DNA of 10,829 nt, from positions 1 to 10,829 of the forward strand of contig CAMBJN010000036.1 of the NCBI GenBank assembly GCA_945867755.1, read 5' to 3'. The DNA is from Polynucleobacter meluiroseus. Its GTDB lineage: Bacteria > Pseudomonadota > Gammaproteobacteria > Burkholderiales > Burkholderiaceae. Numbering within the stretch: position 1 is the stretch's first letter; each line of letters starts with the position of its first letter. The position numbers and the translations under genes are program-made. Shown piece by piece: positions 1 through 7,532 of this stretch. The notes below the pieces were generated by a model, which was not told where the DNA came from, made no database searches, and saw only the letters and a list, made by a program, of their open reading frames with translations.

Positions 1-1473
1 GTGTGGTCTTTCCCTGCCAGCAATATCAAGAACGCCAAGAAGTTATCTGGTGGCTTGGCGGCGTTGAATGCTGCTACTCATGGCGCAGTTGCAAGAGCGA
101 TTGAGAGTAAAGACCTGGATACGACATCTGGAAGCACTCTTTTGCTCAATGCCACAGATGCATGGGCCAAATTAGGTCTTAAAGCGGATAGATTGTTATT
201 GGTTTGTTGCGGCGAAGAACAAAAGATCAAGTCAAAGCAGGGTAATAATCATTGTTCTAAGTGGATTTCTGCTGGCTTAAAGTCTTTGCTTGCAACCACG
301 GCCAAGGATGCTGTTTGGGTGTTCGATGATTTTTCAGCCAAAGATGGTCTGACTCAGGTGCGCCTCTTGGTTCAATTGGCTCGTGAACAAGTGTACAAAT
401 TTGGTGCGCGTCACCCTCAATTTAAAACCAAACCTGCTGAAAAATTTCCAACGCTCAAGAAGTTAGTTCTTGCCAGTCATGCAAAAAATAACAAAGCTGT
501 GACTGAGGCTGTTGCGGAAGGTCGTGCGATTGCCAATGGTATGGATTTAGCAAAGGATCTTGGTAACTTACCTCCTAATATTTGTAATCCAACATACCTT
601 GCCACAAGCGCCAAGAAATTGAGTAAAGATCTTGGTCTAAAGGTTGAAGTCTTGGGCCGTAAAGAAATTGAAGCTTTGAAGATGGGCGCGTTTTTAGCGG
701 TGACTCAGGGCGCTGTGACCCCACCTCAATTCATTGTGATTCGCCATCAAGGTGGTCGTGCCACTGATGCGCCAGTGGTCTTGGTGGGTAAGGGCATCAC
801 CTTTGATACAGGTGGTATTTCATTAAAGCCTGGTGAAGGCATGGATGAGATGAAGTATGACATGTGTGGTGCTGCATCTGTGATCGGTACGATGCGCGCA
901 GTCGCTGAACTTAAGTTAAAGAAGAATGTGATTGGAGTTATTCCAACTTGCGAAAACATGCCTTCAGGTCAAGCCACTCGCCCAGGCGACATTGTCACCA
1001 GCATGTCTGGCCAAACCATTGAGATCTTAAACACCGACGCAGAGGGTCGCCTCATTCTGTGTGATGCATTGACCTATGTTGAGAGATTCAAACCTGCAGC
1101 TGTGATTGACATCGCAACCTTGACAGGTGCTTGTGTGATTGCACTCGGTGCAGTTCACTCAGGTTTGTTCTCAGATGATGATGCTTTGGCTGAAAGCTTG
1201 CTCAGTGCTGGTCGCACATCACAAGACACGGTTTGGAGAATGCCTTTGGATAGCGCATACCAAGAACAACTCAAGTCTAACTTTGCTGACATGGCAAATA
1301 TTGGTGGGCGTCCAGCCGGTAGTGTCACGGCAGCCTGTTTCTTGGCCAGGTATACAGAGAAATATTCATGGGCTCATTTGGACATTGCTGGCACAGCATG
1401 GAAGAGTGGTGCGGCCAAGGGTTCTACAGGGCGTCCCGTCCCTTTGTTGGTGAACTATCTTTTGACAAAATAA
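1..1473 (+). CDS. pepA: Leucyl aminopeptidase (M17 family), 5' end cut by window edge
   Basis: Cytosolic M17 metallo-aminopeptidase that removes N-terminal residues, especially leucine, from peptides; the E. coli homologue also binds DNA in Xer recombination. Numbered from the window edge, the catalytic domain shows the two-metal site: K264 and D269 in VGKGITFDTGG, D287 in KYDMCG, and D346 and E348 in NTDAEGRL, with catalytic K276 and R350. The C-terminal motif WAHLDIAGTAW is also present. 490 codons are visible against about 500 in the family. By comparison with E. coli PepA, roughly 20-30 N-terminal residues lie upstream, so the GTG at base 1 is most likely an internal valine codon and not the start. 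The next gene, holC, begins 3 bases after the stop, the same order as pepA-holC in E. coli. Identification is near certain; the start is not visible. Confidence 0.96.
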   Translation: MWSFPASNIKNAKKLSGGLAALNAATHGAVARAIESKDLDTTSGSTLLLNATDAWAKLGLKADRLLLVCCGEEQKIKSKQGNNHCSKWISAGLKSLLATTAKDAVWVFDDFSAKDGLTQVRLLVQLAREQVYKFGARHPQFKTKPAEKFPTLKKLVLASHAKNNKAVTEAVAEGRAIANGMDLAKDLGNLPPNICNPTYLATSAKKLSKDLGLKVEVLGRKEIEALKMGAFLAVTQGAVTPPQFIVIRHQGGRATDAPVVLVGKGITFDTGGISLKPGEGMDEMKYDMCGAASVIGTMRAVAELKLKKNVIGVIPTCENMPSGQATRPGDIVTSMSGQTIEILNTDAEGRLILCDALTYVERFKPAAVIDIATLTGACVIALGAVHSGLFSDDDALAESLLSAGRTSQDTVWRMPLDSAYQEQLKSNFADMANIGGRPAGSVTAACFLARYTEKYSWAHLDIAGTAWKSGAAKGSTGRPVPLLVNYLLTK

Positions 1474-1476
1474 GTC

Positions 1477-1941
1477 ATGGCCAGAATCGATTTCCACAGT
1501 CAGGTCAACAACAAACCTCTTTATAGTTGTCGCTTGATCCGTAAGATCATGGCAAGTAAGCATGAAGATTTACCCATGAGAAATATTGTGGTGGTGGGAT
1601 CCCCTGCTTTTCTAAAAGAATTAGATCAGCAGCTTTGGTCATTCAGTGCCACAGAATTTTTACCGCATGCGTGGGCCAAAGATGATCTTGCAAATGAAAC
1701 CCCGATTGTGTTTGTTGAGAGTTTCGAGGCGCCTGAATTAGATCATTTGCCTCATGGTGATGTCTTGATACATGTTGGACAAAATCTACCGAATTCGGTT
1801 GAGACGCTTGCCGCAAGATTTCCGCGGATTGTTGAAATTGTTTCTACCGATGAAACGGATCGTCAAGCTGGCCGCGAACGGTATAAGGCTTATAAAGATC
1901 AAGGTCATGAACTACATAACTTTGATCAAACAGGTCAATGA
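1477..1941 (+). CDS. holC: DNA polymerase III subunit chi
   Basis: Accessory subunit of the replicative clamp-loader complex; in the family chi pairs with psi (HolD) and contacts SSB on the lagging strand. The 154-residue product has the typical start MARIDFHS, followed by a region on cysteine and arginine (YSCRLIRK), a central LWSFSATEFLPH that matches the family's LW-x-F-x-x-x-x-FLPH motif, and the later GDVLIHVGQNLP and RFPRIVEIVS segments. Length is close to the usual 140-150 residues. The ATG lies 3 bases after the pepA stop and no good Shine-Dalgarno sequence precedes it, so translation is probably coupled to pepA. The C-terminal tail (about residues 130-154) is charged and less conserved. 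Confidence 0.93.
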   Translation: MARIDFHSQVNNKPLYSCRLIRKIMASKHEDLPMRNIVVVGSPAFLKELDQQLWSFSATEFLPHAWAKDDLANETPIVFVESFEAPELDHLPHGDVLIHVGQNLPNSVETLAARFPRIVEIVSTDETDRQAGRERYKAYKDQGHELHNFDQTGQ

Positions 1942-1998
1942 CTGTATTTATCTAGATTTCTATCAATCATCAACACCTGACACCTTAAGAAAATAAAT

Positions 1999-2778
1999 AT
2001 GGCTTTGATGCACCCACAGTTTGATCCGATTGCCATCAGCCTTGGGCCTATAGCTGTTCATTGGTATGGCTTGATGTATTTATTGGCGTTTGCTCAATTT
2101 TTATACTTAGGTAAGTTGCGCACCAAGCAAGCTCACTATCAGCATCTCAGCTATAAGTTCATTGAAGATCTTTTATTTGCAGGTGTGATCGGTGTGATTT
2201 TGGGCGGACGTTTGGGCTATGTGTTTTTTTACATGCCTGCTCATTATTTAAGTCACCCATTGGATGCCCTCAAAGTTTGGGAGGGCGGCATGTCTTTTCA
2301 TGGTGGATTCTTGGGTGTGCTTGTTGCGATGCTTTGGGCTGCCAAAAGAAATAAGCAGAGATTCTTTGAAGTAACCGATTTGATTGCACCTTTGATTCCA
2401 TTTGGGCTTGCATTTGGACGTTTGGGCAACTTCATCAATGGAGAGCTATGGGGAAGACCCACAGATGTATCGTGGGCCATGATTTTCCCGCAAGCGGGCG
2501 ATATGCTGGCAAGACACCCATCTCAACTCTATCAATTCATGGGTGAAGGCATCATTTTGGGAGTTATCCTTTGGTGGTACGCAAGTAAACCTCGAGCAAT
2601 TGGTCAAGTGTCTGGCTTATTCCTTGTGGGCTATGGCATCTTTAGATTTTTAGCTGAATTTGCCCGCGAACCCGATAGCTTCTTAGGGCTTTTGAGTTTG
2701 GGACTATCGATGGGCCAGTGGTTATCTTTACCAATGATTATTTTTGGTATTTACTTGCTCATTCGCAAAACCAAATAA
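1999..2778 (+). CDS. lgt: Prolipoprotein diacylglyceryl transferase
   Basis: Inner-membrane enzyme that moves diacylglyceryl from phosphatidylglycerol to the lipobox cysteine of prolipoproteins, the first step of lipoprotein maturation. The 259-residue protein is rich in hydrophobic helices and carries the family hallmarks: HPQFDPIAISLGPIAVHWYG at the N-terminus, H101 in SFHGG, the signature GRLGNFINGELWGR (R141, N144, E149), and R216 and E220 in FRFLAEFAREPD. These correspond to E. coli residues known to matter for activity. The ATG at 1999 has only a weak AAGAAAA upstream; an in-frame ATG at 2008 is an alternative start. A 57-base gap separates it from holC. The stop is followed by the malonate operon control region. 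Confidence 0.96.
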   Translation: MALMHPQFDPIAISLGPIAVHWYGLMYLLAFAQFLYLGKLRTKQAHYQHLSYKFIEDLLFAGVIGVILGGRLGYVFFYMPAHYLSHPLDALKVWEGGMSFHGGFLGVLVAMLWAAKRNKQRFFEVTDLIAPLIPFGLAFGRLGNFINGELWGRPTDVSWAMIFPQAGDMLARHPSQLYQFMGEGIILGVILWWYASKPRAIGQVSGLFLVGYGIFRFLAEFAREPDSFLGLLSLGLSMGQWLSLPMIIFGIYLLIRKTK

Positions 2779-2791
2779 AGTCAGATATCTA

Positions 2792-2820
2792 GGTAATTTC
2801 CCTTTTCAAGGGTATTTACC
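2792..2820 (+). promoter_or_regulatory. Imperfect hairpin in front of the regulator gene
   Basis: GGTAA at 2792-2796 pairs with TTACC at 2816-2820, and CCCTT at 2800-2804 pairs with AAGGG at 2808-2812 around a 3-base loop. The whole element is a 13-position stem with two T-T mismatches. No T-run follows on the + strand, so it is a poor intrinsic terminator for lgt. The AAGGG arm is also the only plausible Shine-Dalgarno sequence for an ATG at 2822, and TTTACC (2815-2820) is a possible -35 box. Its role is inferred, not shown. Confidence 0.45.
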
Positions 2821-2855
2821 AATGTATTCAATAATGTATACAAAATATATTGAAT
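2815..2855 (+). promoter_or_regulatory. Promoter and probable MatR operator
   Basis: A perfect 8-base palindrome TGTATACA (2835-2842) fits the GntR/FadR-family operator pattern (GT and AC half-sites) and resembles the core I recall for the Rhizobium MatR operator. It sits inside a wider inverted repeat, ATTCAATA (2826-2833) and TATTGAAT (2848-2855), centred 2 bases further right. TTTACC (2815-2820) and TATACA (2837-2842) with a 16-base spacer could form the -35 and -10 boxes. A repressor bound here would then cover the -10 box. Autoregulation is an inference from position. Confidence 0.6.
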
Positions 2856-2857
2856 GC

Positions 2858-3526
2858 ATGTCCTTAAAAGTAGTCAAAACAGCCCTCTACGTTGAAGTCA
2901 CCGAGCAATTGCGTTCGATGATCGCTGGAGGGATTTTATCTCCAGGAACTTGGATAGACGAACAAAAACTAGCAGAGCAGCTCGGGGTGTCTAGAACCCC
3001 TTTCAGAGAAGCGATCAGAATTTTGGCATCAGAGGGTTTGCTAAGAGTAGAACCTCGCCGTGGTTGCTACGTGACAGAATTGAATGAAAAAGATTTAGAT
3101 GAAATCTTTCCCTTGATGGCCATGCTTGAAGGACGTTGTGCATTTGAAGCAACATCCAAGGCCACCAAGCAAGATTTAGATGCTTTAGAGATGCTCCATA
3201 AAAAACTTAAAGCATATGCCGAAGATAAAAACATCGATCGCTACTATGCAACCAATAGAGAAATACATTTAGCGATTCAACATCTGGCTGGCAATGAGTG
3301 GCTAACTCAAATGGTTCATGATTTAAGAAGAATCTTGAACTTATCCCGTCATCGCAGCTTGCATCATCGCGGAAGAATTGAAGAGTCTTGCAAAGAACAC
3401 TTGGCAGTCTTTGAAGCTCTGAAAGCCAGGGATGCAAAGAAAGCCGAGATCTTGATGAAAGATCACATCCAAAATCAACGAGAAGCATTAAGACACTTGA
3501 AGTCTGAGCAGAGGTTAACAGCATGA
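2858..3526 (+). CDS. matR: GntR family regulator, FCD type, of the malonate operon
   Basis: Transcription factor with an N-terminal winged helix and a C-terminal FCD ligand-binding domain. From the ATG at 2858 (222 residues), the DNA-binding part covers about residues 8-75, with the recognition region KLAEQLGVSRTPFREAIRIL and the wing RVEPRRGCYVTEL. The FCD domain has three histidines in the metal-ligand positions of this class: NREIH, CKEHLAVFEAL and MKDHI. An in-frame ATG at 2822 has a better ribosome binding site (AAGGG, 9 bases away) but would place the operator palindrome inside the coding region; I prefer 2858 without certainty. The stop overlaps the start of the decarboxylase gene (ATGA), so the two are co-translated. 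The FadR-like family is clear; malonate or malonyl-CoA as the ligand, and the symbol matR, are inferred from the neighbours. Confidence 0.88.
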   Translation: MSLKVVKTALYVEVTEQLRSMIAGGILSPGTWIDEQKLAEQLGVSRTPFREAIRILASEGLLRVEPRRGCYVTELNEKDLDEIFPLMAMLEGRCAFEATSKATKQDLDALEMLHKKLKAYAEDKNIDRYYATNREIHLAIQHLAGNEWLTQMVHDLRRILNLSRHRSLHHRGRIEESCKEHLAVFEALKARDAKKAEILMKDHIQNQREALRHLKSEQRLTA

Positions 3527-4809
3527 TTTTGGATAAGATGCTCAGAGCCAGGCACATGACCAAAGCCATCAATGCCACAAAAAAATTATTATCTGAACGC
3601 GGAGAATCAAACGCGGCGAGCATGGCCAGCGATTTGATTGAGAACTTTAAAACCTTGGATGATGAACAAAAATCAGAATATTTTTTACATCTAGCAGAAA
3701 AATTTAATCCAAGTCCCGCTGATGTTTTGAGTGCTGCCGAGTTGTATGCCAAAGATCCAAGCGCAGATAACTTTGTTTGGCTCATGAAAGTATCCGAGTC
3801 TCCAAGACAAGAGCTTCTGCGCCGCTTAAATCGTGCCCCAGGTGGTACGCACATGATCATCAATATGCGTCATCAAGTGCTCAAGCTATTAGCAAAGAAG
3901 CCTGAATTAAAAGCCGTCGATGCTGACATGAAACATTTATTGAATTCTTGGTTTAATCCAGGCTTCTTAAAAATGCATCAAGTCGACTGGAAGTCACCAG
4001 CACATATCCTAGAAAAAATCATTCAACATGAAGCTGTTCATGAAATCGATGGTTGGGATGATTTGCGTCGACGCTTGCAACCGGATCGTCGCTGTTTTTC
4101 TTTCTTTCATCCTCAGTTACCAGATGAGCCATTGATTTTTGTTGAGGTCGCACTACTGCCTGATATTGCAGGGTCTATTGCGCCATTGGTGGATAAGAAA
4201 TCACCAGCATTGGAAAGCAATCAATACAAGTGCGCTATTTTCTATTCAATCAGTAACTGTCAGCCTGGCTTGCGCGGAGTTTCGATGGGGAACTTCTTGA
4301 TCAAGCGAGTGGCCGAGAGTCTGAAGAAAGAGTTTCCTTCCTTGAAGACCTTTTCTACCTTATCGCCGATTCCAGGGTTGATGGATTGGTTGGGCGCGCA
4401 TGCGGACTTACCCCTAGATCATTTAAAGCCAGCCGTGCTTGAGAAGTACCAAGAGGCTATTAAAGTCTTTAATTTAAAGGACAAATCTTGGAGTGACCGC
4501 TTACAAAATGGCTGGCATCCAGATCTTTCTTCCATAAAGGAAAAAGAGGCTTTGATGGCTTTGGGCGCCATTTACTTGCTATATTACTCAACACGAAGGG
4601 GTGGTAATTCTGTGGCCAAATTTCATCTTGGAAATGGGGCAAAATTACATCGAATCAATTGGTCTGGCGACTTATCTAAAAAAGGTATCAAGCAGTCCGC
4701 AGGTTTGATGGTGAATTACCTTTATGACCTCGATAAGGTTGAAGATAACCATGAGCGGTTTGTGAATGGCGAGGTGATTTATTCAAGAGCAGTTTCGCAG
4801 TTGGTGTAA
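3523..4809 (+). CDS. matA: Malonyl-CoA decarboxylase
   Basis: Converts malonyl-CoA to acetyl-CoA and CO2, the second step of malonate breakdown. The 428-residue protein has the two-part layout of the family: an N-terminal helical domain (about residues 1-125) and a C-terminal acetyltransferase-like catalytic domain. Clear family motifs are HEAVHEIDGWDDLRRRL, FFHPQLPDEPLIFVEVAL, FYSISNCQPGLRGVSMGNFL, FSTLSPIPG (residues 277-285, the region that holds the catalytic serine in the family as I recall it) and VAKFHLGNGA with H368 as the likely catalytic histidine. It is somewhat shorter than the roughly 450-460 residues common elsewhere, with the difference at the N-terminus. The start codon overlaps the regulator's stop by four bases. 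A 67-base gap follows, without a visible terminator, so transcription probably continues into the next gene. Confidence 0.94.
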   Translation: MILDKMLRARHMTKAINATKKLLSERGESNAASMASDLIENFKTLDDEQKSEYFLHLAEKFNPSPADVLSAAELYAKDPSADNFVWLMKVSESPRQELLRRLNRAPGGTHMIINMRHQVLKLLAKKPELKAVDADMKHLLNSWFNPGFLKMHQVDWKSPAHILEKIIQHEAVHEIDGWDDLRRRLQPDRRCFSFFHPQLPDEPLIFVEVALLPDIAGSIAPLVDKKSPALESNQYKCAIFYSISNCQPGLRGVSMGNFLIKRVAESLKKEFPSLKTFSTLSPIPGLMDWLGAHADLPLDHLKPAVLEKYQEAIKVFNLKDKSWSDRLQNGWHPDLSSIKEKEALMALGAIYLLYYSTRRGGNSVAKFHLGNGAKLHRINWSGDLSKKGIKQSAGLMVNYLYDLDKVEDNHERFVNGEVIYSRAVSQLV

Positions 4810-4876
4810 ATTTCAATTTGATGTAATCAGTAACAAGTAGTTTTAGATAGTTTAATTAGAGTACGAGGAGACAAAA

Positions 4877-5881
4877 ATGAAAAAATCAGTGAATGTAGTG
4901 GGTCGATTGACCTCAGTAGTGGGTGCAGTAGCAGCGGTTGCTGCAGTGGGCTTGTCAATGGGCTCAACAGCTGTGATGGCTGATCCTAATTGGCCTAATA
5001 AGCCAGTCACGGTCATCGTGCCATTCCCAGCGGGTGGTGGTACGGATGCATTTGCACGTCCGCTAACAATCATGATGAATAAGCTAACCAACAAGCAGTT
5101 CATTTTGGATTACAAGGCTGGTGCGGGCGGTACATTGGGCGCTGCGGTTGCTTCTAGAGCAGCTCCAGATGGTTATACATTCTTCATGGGTGCGGTTCAC
5201 CATGCAATTGCACCATCTATGTATCCAAAGCTAGACTACGATATTGAAAAGAGCTTTGTACCAGTGGCATTGGTTGCTGCTCCTCCGCAGGTTATTGTGG
5301 TTAGTCCAAAATTACCAGTGAATGATTTGAAGGGTTTGATTGACTACGCTAAAAAGAATCCTGGTAAATTGAACTTCAGTAGCGCTGGTAATGGCACATC
5401 ACACCATTTGGCTGGTGAGCAGTTCAAAGATATGAGCAAGACATTTATCACGCACATTCCATACCGTGGTGCTGGTCCAGCATTGGTGGATTTGATGGCT
5501 AGTCAAGTAGACATCATGTTTGACGGAATGGGATCATCTGCTCAGCACATCAGAAGCGGCAAGATCAAAGCGCTTGCAGTTGCATCAAACAAACGTAATC
5601 CTGCATTCCCAAATTTACCAACAGCAACAGAGGCTGGTTTGCCTGGCTATGAAGTTAGTAGCTGGTATGCCTTGTGGGCGCCAAAAGGCACACCACAACC
5701 GATCATCGACAAGATGGCTGCTGAAGTAACTAAGGCGATGAGCACACCTGAGCTAAAAACAATTTGGCTCAACAATGGTTCAGAAATTCCTACTTTGACC
5801 GGTGATGCGTTCGGAAAATTTGTTAGTGCTGAAATCAAGCGTTGGAATCAGGTTGTGAAAGCTTCTGGCGCCAAGATGTAA
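4877..5881 (+). CDS. Bug/TctC family tripartite tricarboxylate transporter substrate-binding protein
   Basis: Secreted periplasmic receptor of the TTT class, which captures carboxylic acids and hands them to a TctA/TctB membrane pair. The 334-residue precursor has a signal peptide (KK near the start, a hydrophobic alanine/valine core, cleavage likely after VMA at residue 35). The mature part opens with WPNKPVTVIVPFPAGGGTD (residues 39-57), the canonical first ligand loop, followed by GAGGTLGAAVASRAAPDGYT and the typical YRGAGPALVDLMASQVDIMF. GAGGAG-like GAGGAG at 4865-4870, 6 bases before the ATG, is a strong ribosome binding site. No tctA or tctB gene lies in the window, so its membrane partners must be elsewhere or be shared. 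Position between the decarboxylase and synthetase genes suggests malonate or a related dicarboxylate as ligand; this is inference. Confidence 0.93.
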   Translation: MKKSVNVVGRLTSVVGAVAAVAAVGLSMGSTAVMADPNWPNKPVTVIVPFPAGGGTDAFARPLTIMMNKLTNKQFILDYKAGAGGTLGAAVASRAAPDGYTFFMGAVHHAIAPSMYPKLDYDIEKSFVPVALVAAPPQVIVVSPKLPVNDLKGLIDYAKKNPGKLNFSSAGNGTSHHLAGEQFKDMSKTFITHIPYRGAGPALVDLMASQVDIMFDGMGSSAQHIRSGKIKALAVASNKRNPAFPNLPTATEAGLPGYEVSSWYALWAPKGTPQPIIDKMAAEVTKAMSTPELKTIWLNNGSEIPTLTGDAFGKFVSAEIKRWNQVVKASGAKM

Positions 5882-5912
5882 TTAGTATTTAACAATTTAA
5901 GTTGAGATTCAG

Positions 5913-7433
5913 ATGAATTTATATGCATTACTAGAATCCGGCTTTCCAAAAGAGAAACCATCATGCGCGATTGAAACGCATGATGGTTTGTTTTATAGCT
6001 GGGATGATTTAGAAAAGGCCACATCAAAAATGGCCAACCTTTTAGCAAGCTTACGCTTGCCTCAAGGCTCCAGGGTTGCGGTTCAGGTTGAAAAATCACC
6101 AGAAGCACTCTTTTTATATTTAGCGACTTTAAAAGCAGGTTTGGTGTATTTGCCATTGAATACTGCTTATCAAGCTGCAGAGATTGAATACTTTATTGGT
6201 AATGCTGAGCCAGCGGTGATGGTGTGCAGCCCTAAGAACTTTTCTTGGGTATCAAAAGTGGCATCCAAAGCGGGCACTAAAAACGTCTTCACCTTGGGTG
6301 ATGATCGCACTGGCACACTCTTAGATCGTGCAACAGCACAATCTGATAAGTTCAAAACGGTCAAACGTGACGACGACGATCTAGCGGCCATTCTGTATAC
6401 CTCAGGCACAACCGGAAGAAGCAAGGGTGCGATGCTGACCCACGGTAACTTGGGTAGTAATGCCGAAGTGCTGAAGAAGTTCTGGGGCTGGAAAAGAGGC
6501 GACGTCTTATTGCATGCTTTACCAATCTTCCATGTGCATGGCTTGTTCGTTGCTTCCCATGGAGCATTACTCAATGGCAGCAAGATGATTTGGTTGCCAC
6601 GCTTGGATACCAAAGAGTTGATCAAGCACATGCCAAGATCAACCGTGATGATGGGTGTGCCAACGTTTTATGTGCGCCTATTGCTAGATAAAGATTTCAA
6701 TAAGCATACTGTTAAAAATATCCGTTTGTTTGTTTCTGGTTCTGCACCATTGTTGACCGAGACCTTCAATCTTTTCAAAGAAAGAACAGGTCACACGATT
6801 CTTGAGCGTTATGGCATGAGTGAAACGGTCATGTTGGTTTCTAATCCATATGAAGGTGCTCGTGTGGGTGGTTCAGTGGGCGTGCCTTTACCTAAGACTC
6901 AGGTTCGCATCACAAGCGATGACGGTAAGCTTTGTGGTGTTAATCAAATCGGCAGTGTTGAAGTCAAGGGCCCTAATGTATTTAAGGGTTACTGGCGCAT
7001 GCCTGAAAAAACCAAAGAAGAATTCACCAAAGACGGTTGGTTCAAAACAGGTGATGTTGGGCGTTGGGGCGGTGAGACCAGTGCCGGCAAAGTCCCTGAT
7101 AACTACCTCTGCATTGTTGGTAGAAGTAAAGACTTGATCATTTCTGGTGGTTACAACGTGTACCCAAAAGAGATTGAGAGTTTTATTGATGATATGAATG
7201 GGGTTGATGAGAGCGCTGTGATTGGTGTGCCTCATCCTGATTTTGGTGAGGCCGTGGTGGCAGTTGTAGTTGCTAAGCCAGGCGCCAAACTAAATTCAGA
7301 AGCCATGATTGCTGATCTAAAAAGTAAGATTGCTAATTTCAAGGTACCAAAGAAAATCATCATTGTTTCTGAGTTACCAAGAAACGCGATGGGTAAAGTA
7401 CAGAAAAATATTCTGCGCCAAACCTATGCGTAA
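5913..7433 (+). CDS. matB: Malonyl-CoA synthetase (AMP-forming)
   Basis: ANL-superfamily ligase that activates malonate to malonyl-CoA with ATP and CoA in the cytosol. In its 506 residues the P-loop-like motif YTSGTTGRSKG lies at 162-172, GVPTFYVRLL and RLFVSGSAPL follow, RYGMSET is at 299-305, GDVG at 380-383, the hinge VGRSKDLIISGGYNVYP from about 402, and the adenylation lysine K495 in PRNAMGKVQK. These match the MatB branch better than general acetyl-CoA synthetases, and the decarboxylase upstream fits. Methylmalonate or another short dicarboxylate remains possible. Between GDVG and YLCIVGR there are about seven more residues than in typical relatives. The gene follows the binding protein after 31 bases, has only a weak GAG-type ribosome site, and ends before a strong terminator. 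Confidence 0.92.
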   Translation: MNLYALLESGFPKEKPSCAIETHDGLFYSWDDLEKATSKMANLLASLRLPQGSRVAVQVEKSPEALFLYLATLKAGLVYLPLNTAYQAAEIEYFIGNAEPAVMVCSPKNFSWVSKVASKAGTKNVFTLGDDRTGTLLDRATAQSDKFKTVKRDDDDLAAILYTSGTTGRSKGAMLTHGNLGSNAEVLKKFWGWKRGDVLLHALPIFHVHGLFVASHGALLNGSKMIWLPRLDTKELIKHMPRSTVMMGVPTFYVRLLLDKDFNKHTVKNIRLFVSGSAPLLTETFNLFKERTGHTILERYGMSETVMLVSNPYEGARVGGSVGVPLPKTQVRITSDDGKLCGVNQIGSVEVKGPNVFKGYWRMPEKTKEEFTKDGWFKTGDVGRWGGETSAGKVPDNYLCIVGRSKDLIISGGYNVYPKEIESFIDDMNGVDESAVIGVPHPDFGEAVVAVVVAKPGAKLNSEAMIADLKSKIANFKVPKKIIIVSELPRNAMGKVQKNILRQTYA

Positions 7434-7473
7434 GCTTTAGAGCTTTAACCAGGAAGCAGCAGTAGATAGAAGT

Positions 7474-7509
7474 AAGCAAAAGGCCTTCGTAAGAAGGCCT
7501 TTTGCTTTT
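7474..7509 (+). terminator. Intrinsic terminator of the malonate operon, possibly bidirectional
   Basis: A perfect 15-base-pair stem (7474-7488 with 7493-7507; arm core GCAAAAGGCCTTC) closes a 4-base GTAA loop and runs into TTTT at 7506-7509. It lies 40 bases after the matB stop. The convergent transporter gene ends at 7533, so the same hairpin could stop its transcript, although the T-run on that strand is broken. Confidence 0.93.
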
Positions 7510-7532
7510 GTGAACAATTTTCTAAAAATCTT

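Noticed and set aside
1..3. GTG at the first base as the start codon of pepA
   Set aside because: The N-terminal region of the family extends about 20-30 residues further, so this is most likely an internal codon at the window edge.
1772..1996. 74-codon + strand frame running from inside holC to the lgt start
   Set aside because: Most of it overlaps holC in another frame, with no ribosome site or recognisable motif.
3207..3863. 218-codon open frame on the - strand opposite matR and matA
   Set aside because: Lies antisense to two well-supported genes, has no recognisable domain or ribosome site, and its composition is what an antisense frame of these genes would give.
4810..4876. Possible internal promoter (TTGATG with TAGATA-like box) before the binding-protein gene
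   Set aside because: The -10 match is poor and no TGTATACA operator copy is present; read-through from matA is simpler.
6170..6631. 153-codon - strand frame opposite matB
   Set aside because: Shadow of the ligase gene, which has intact motifs through this region.
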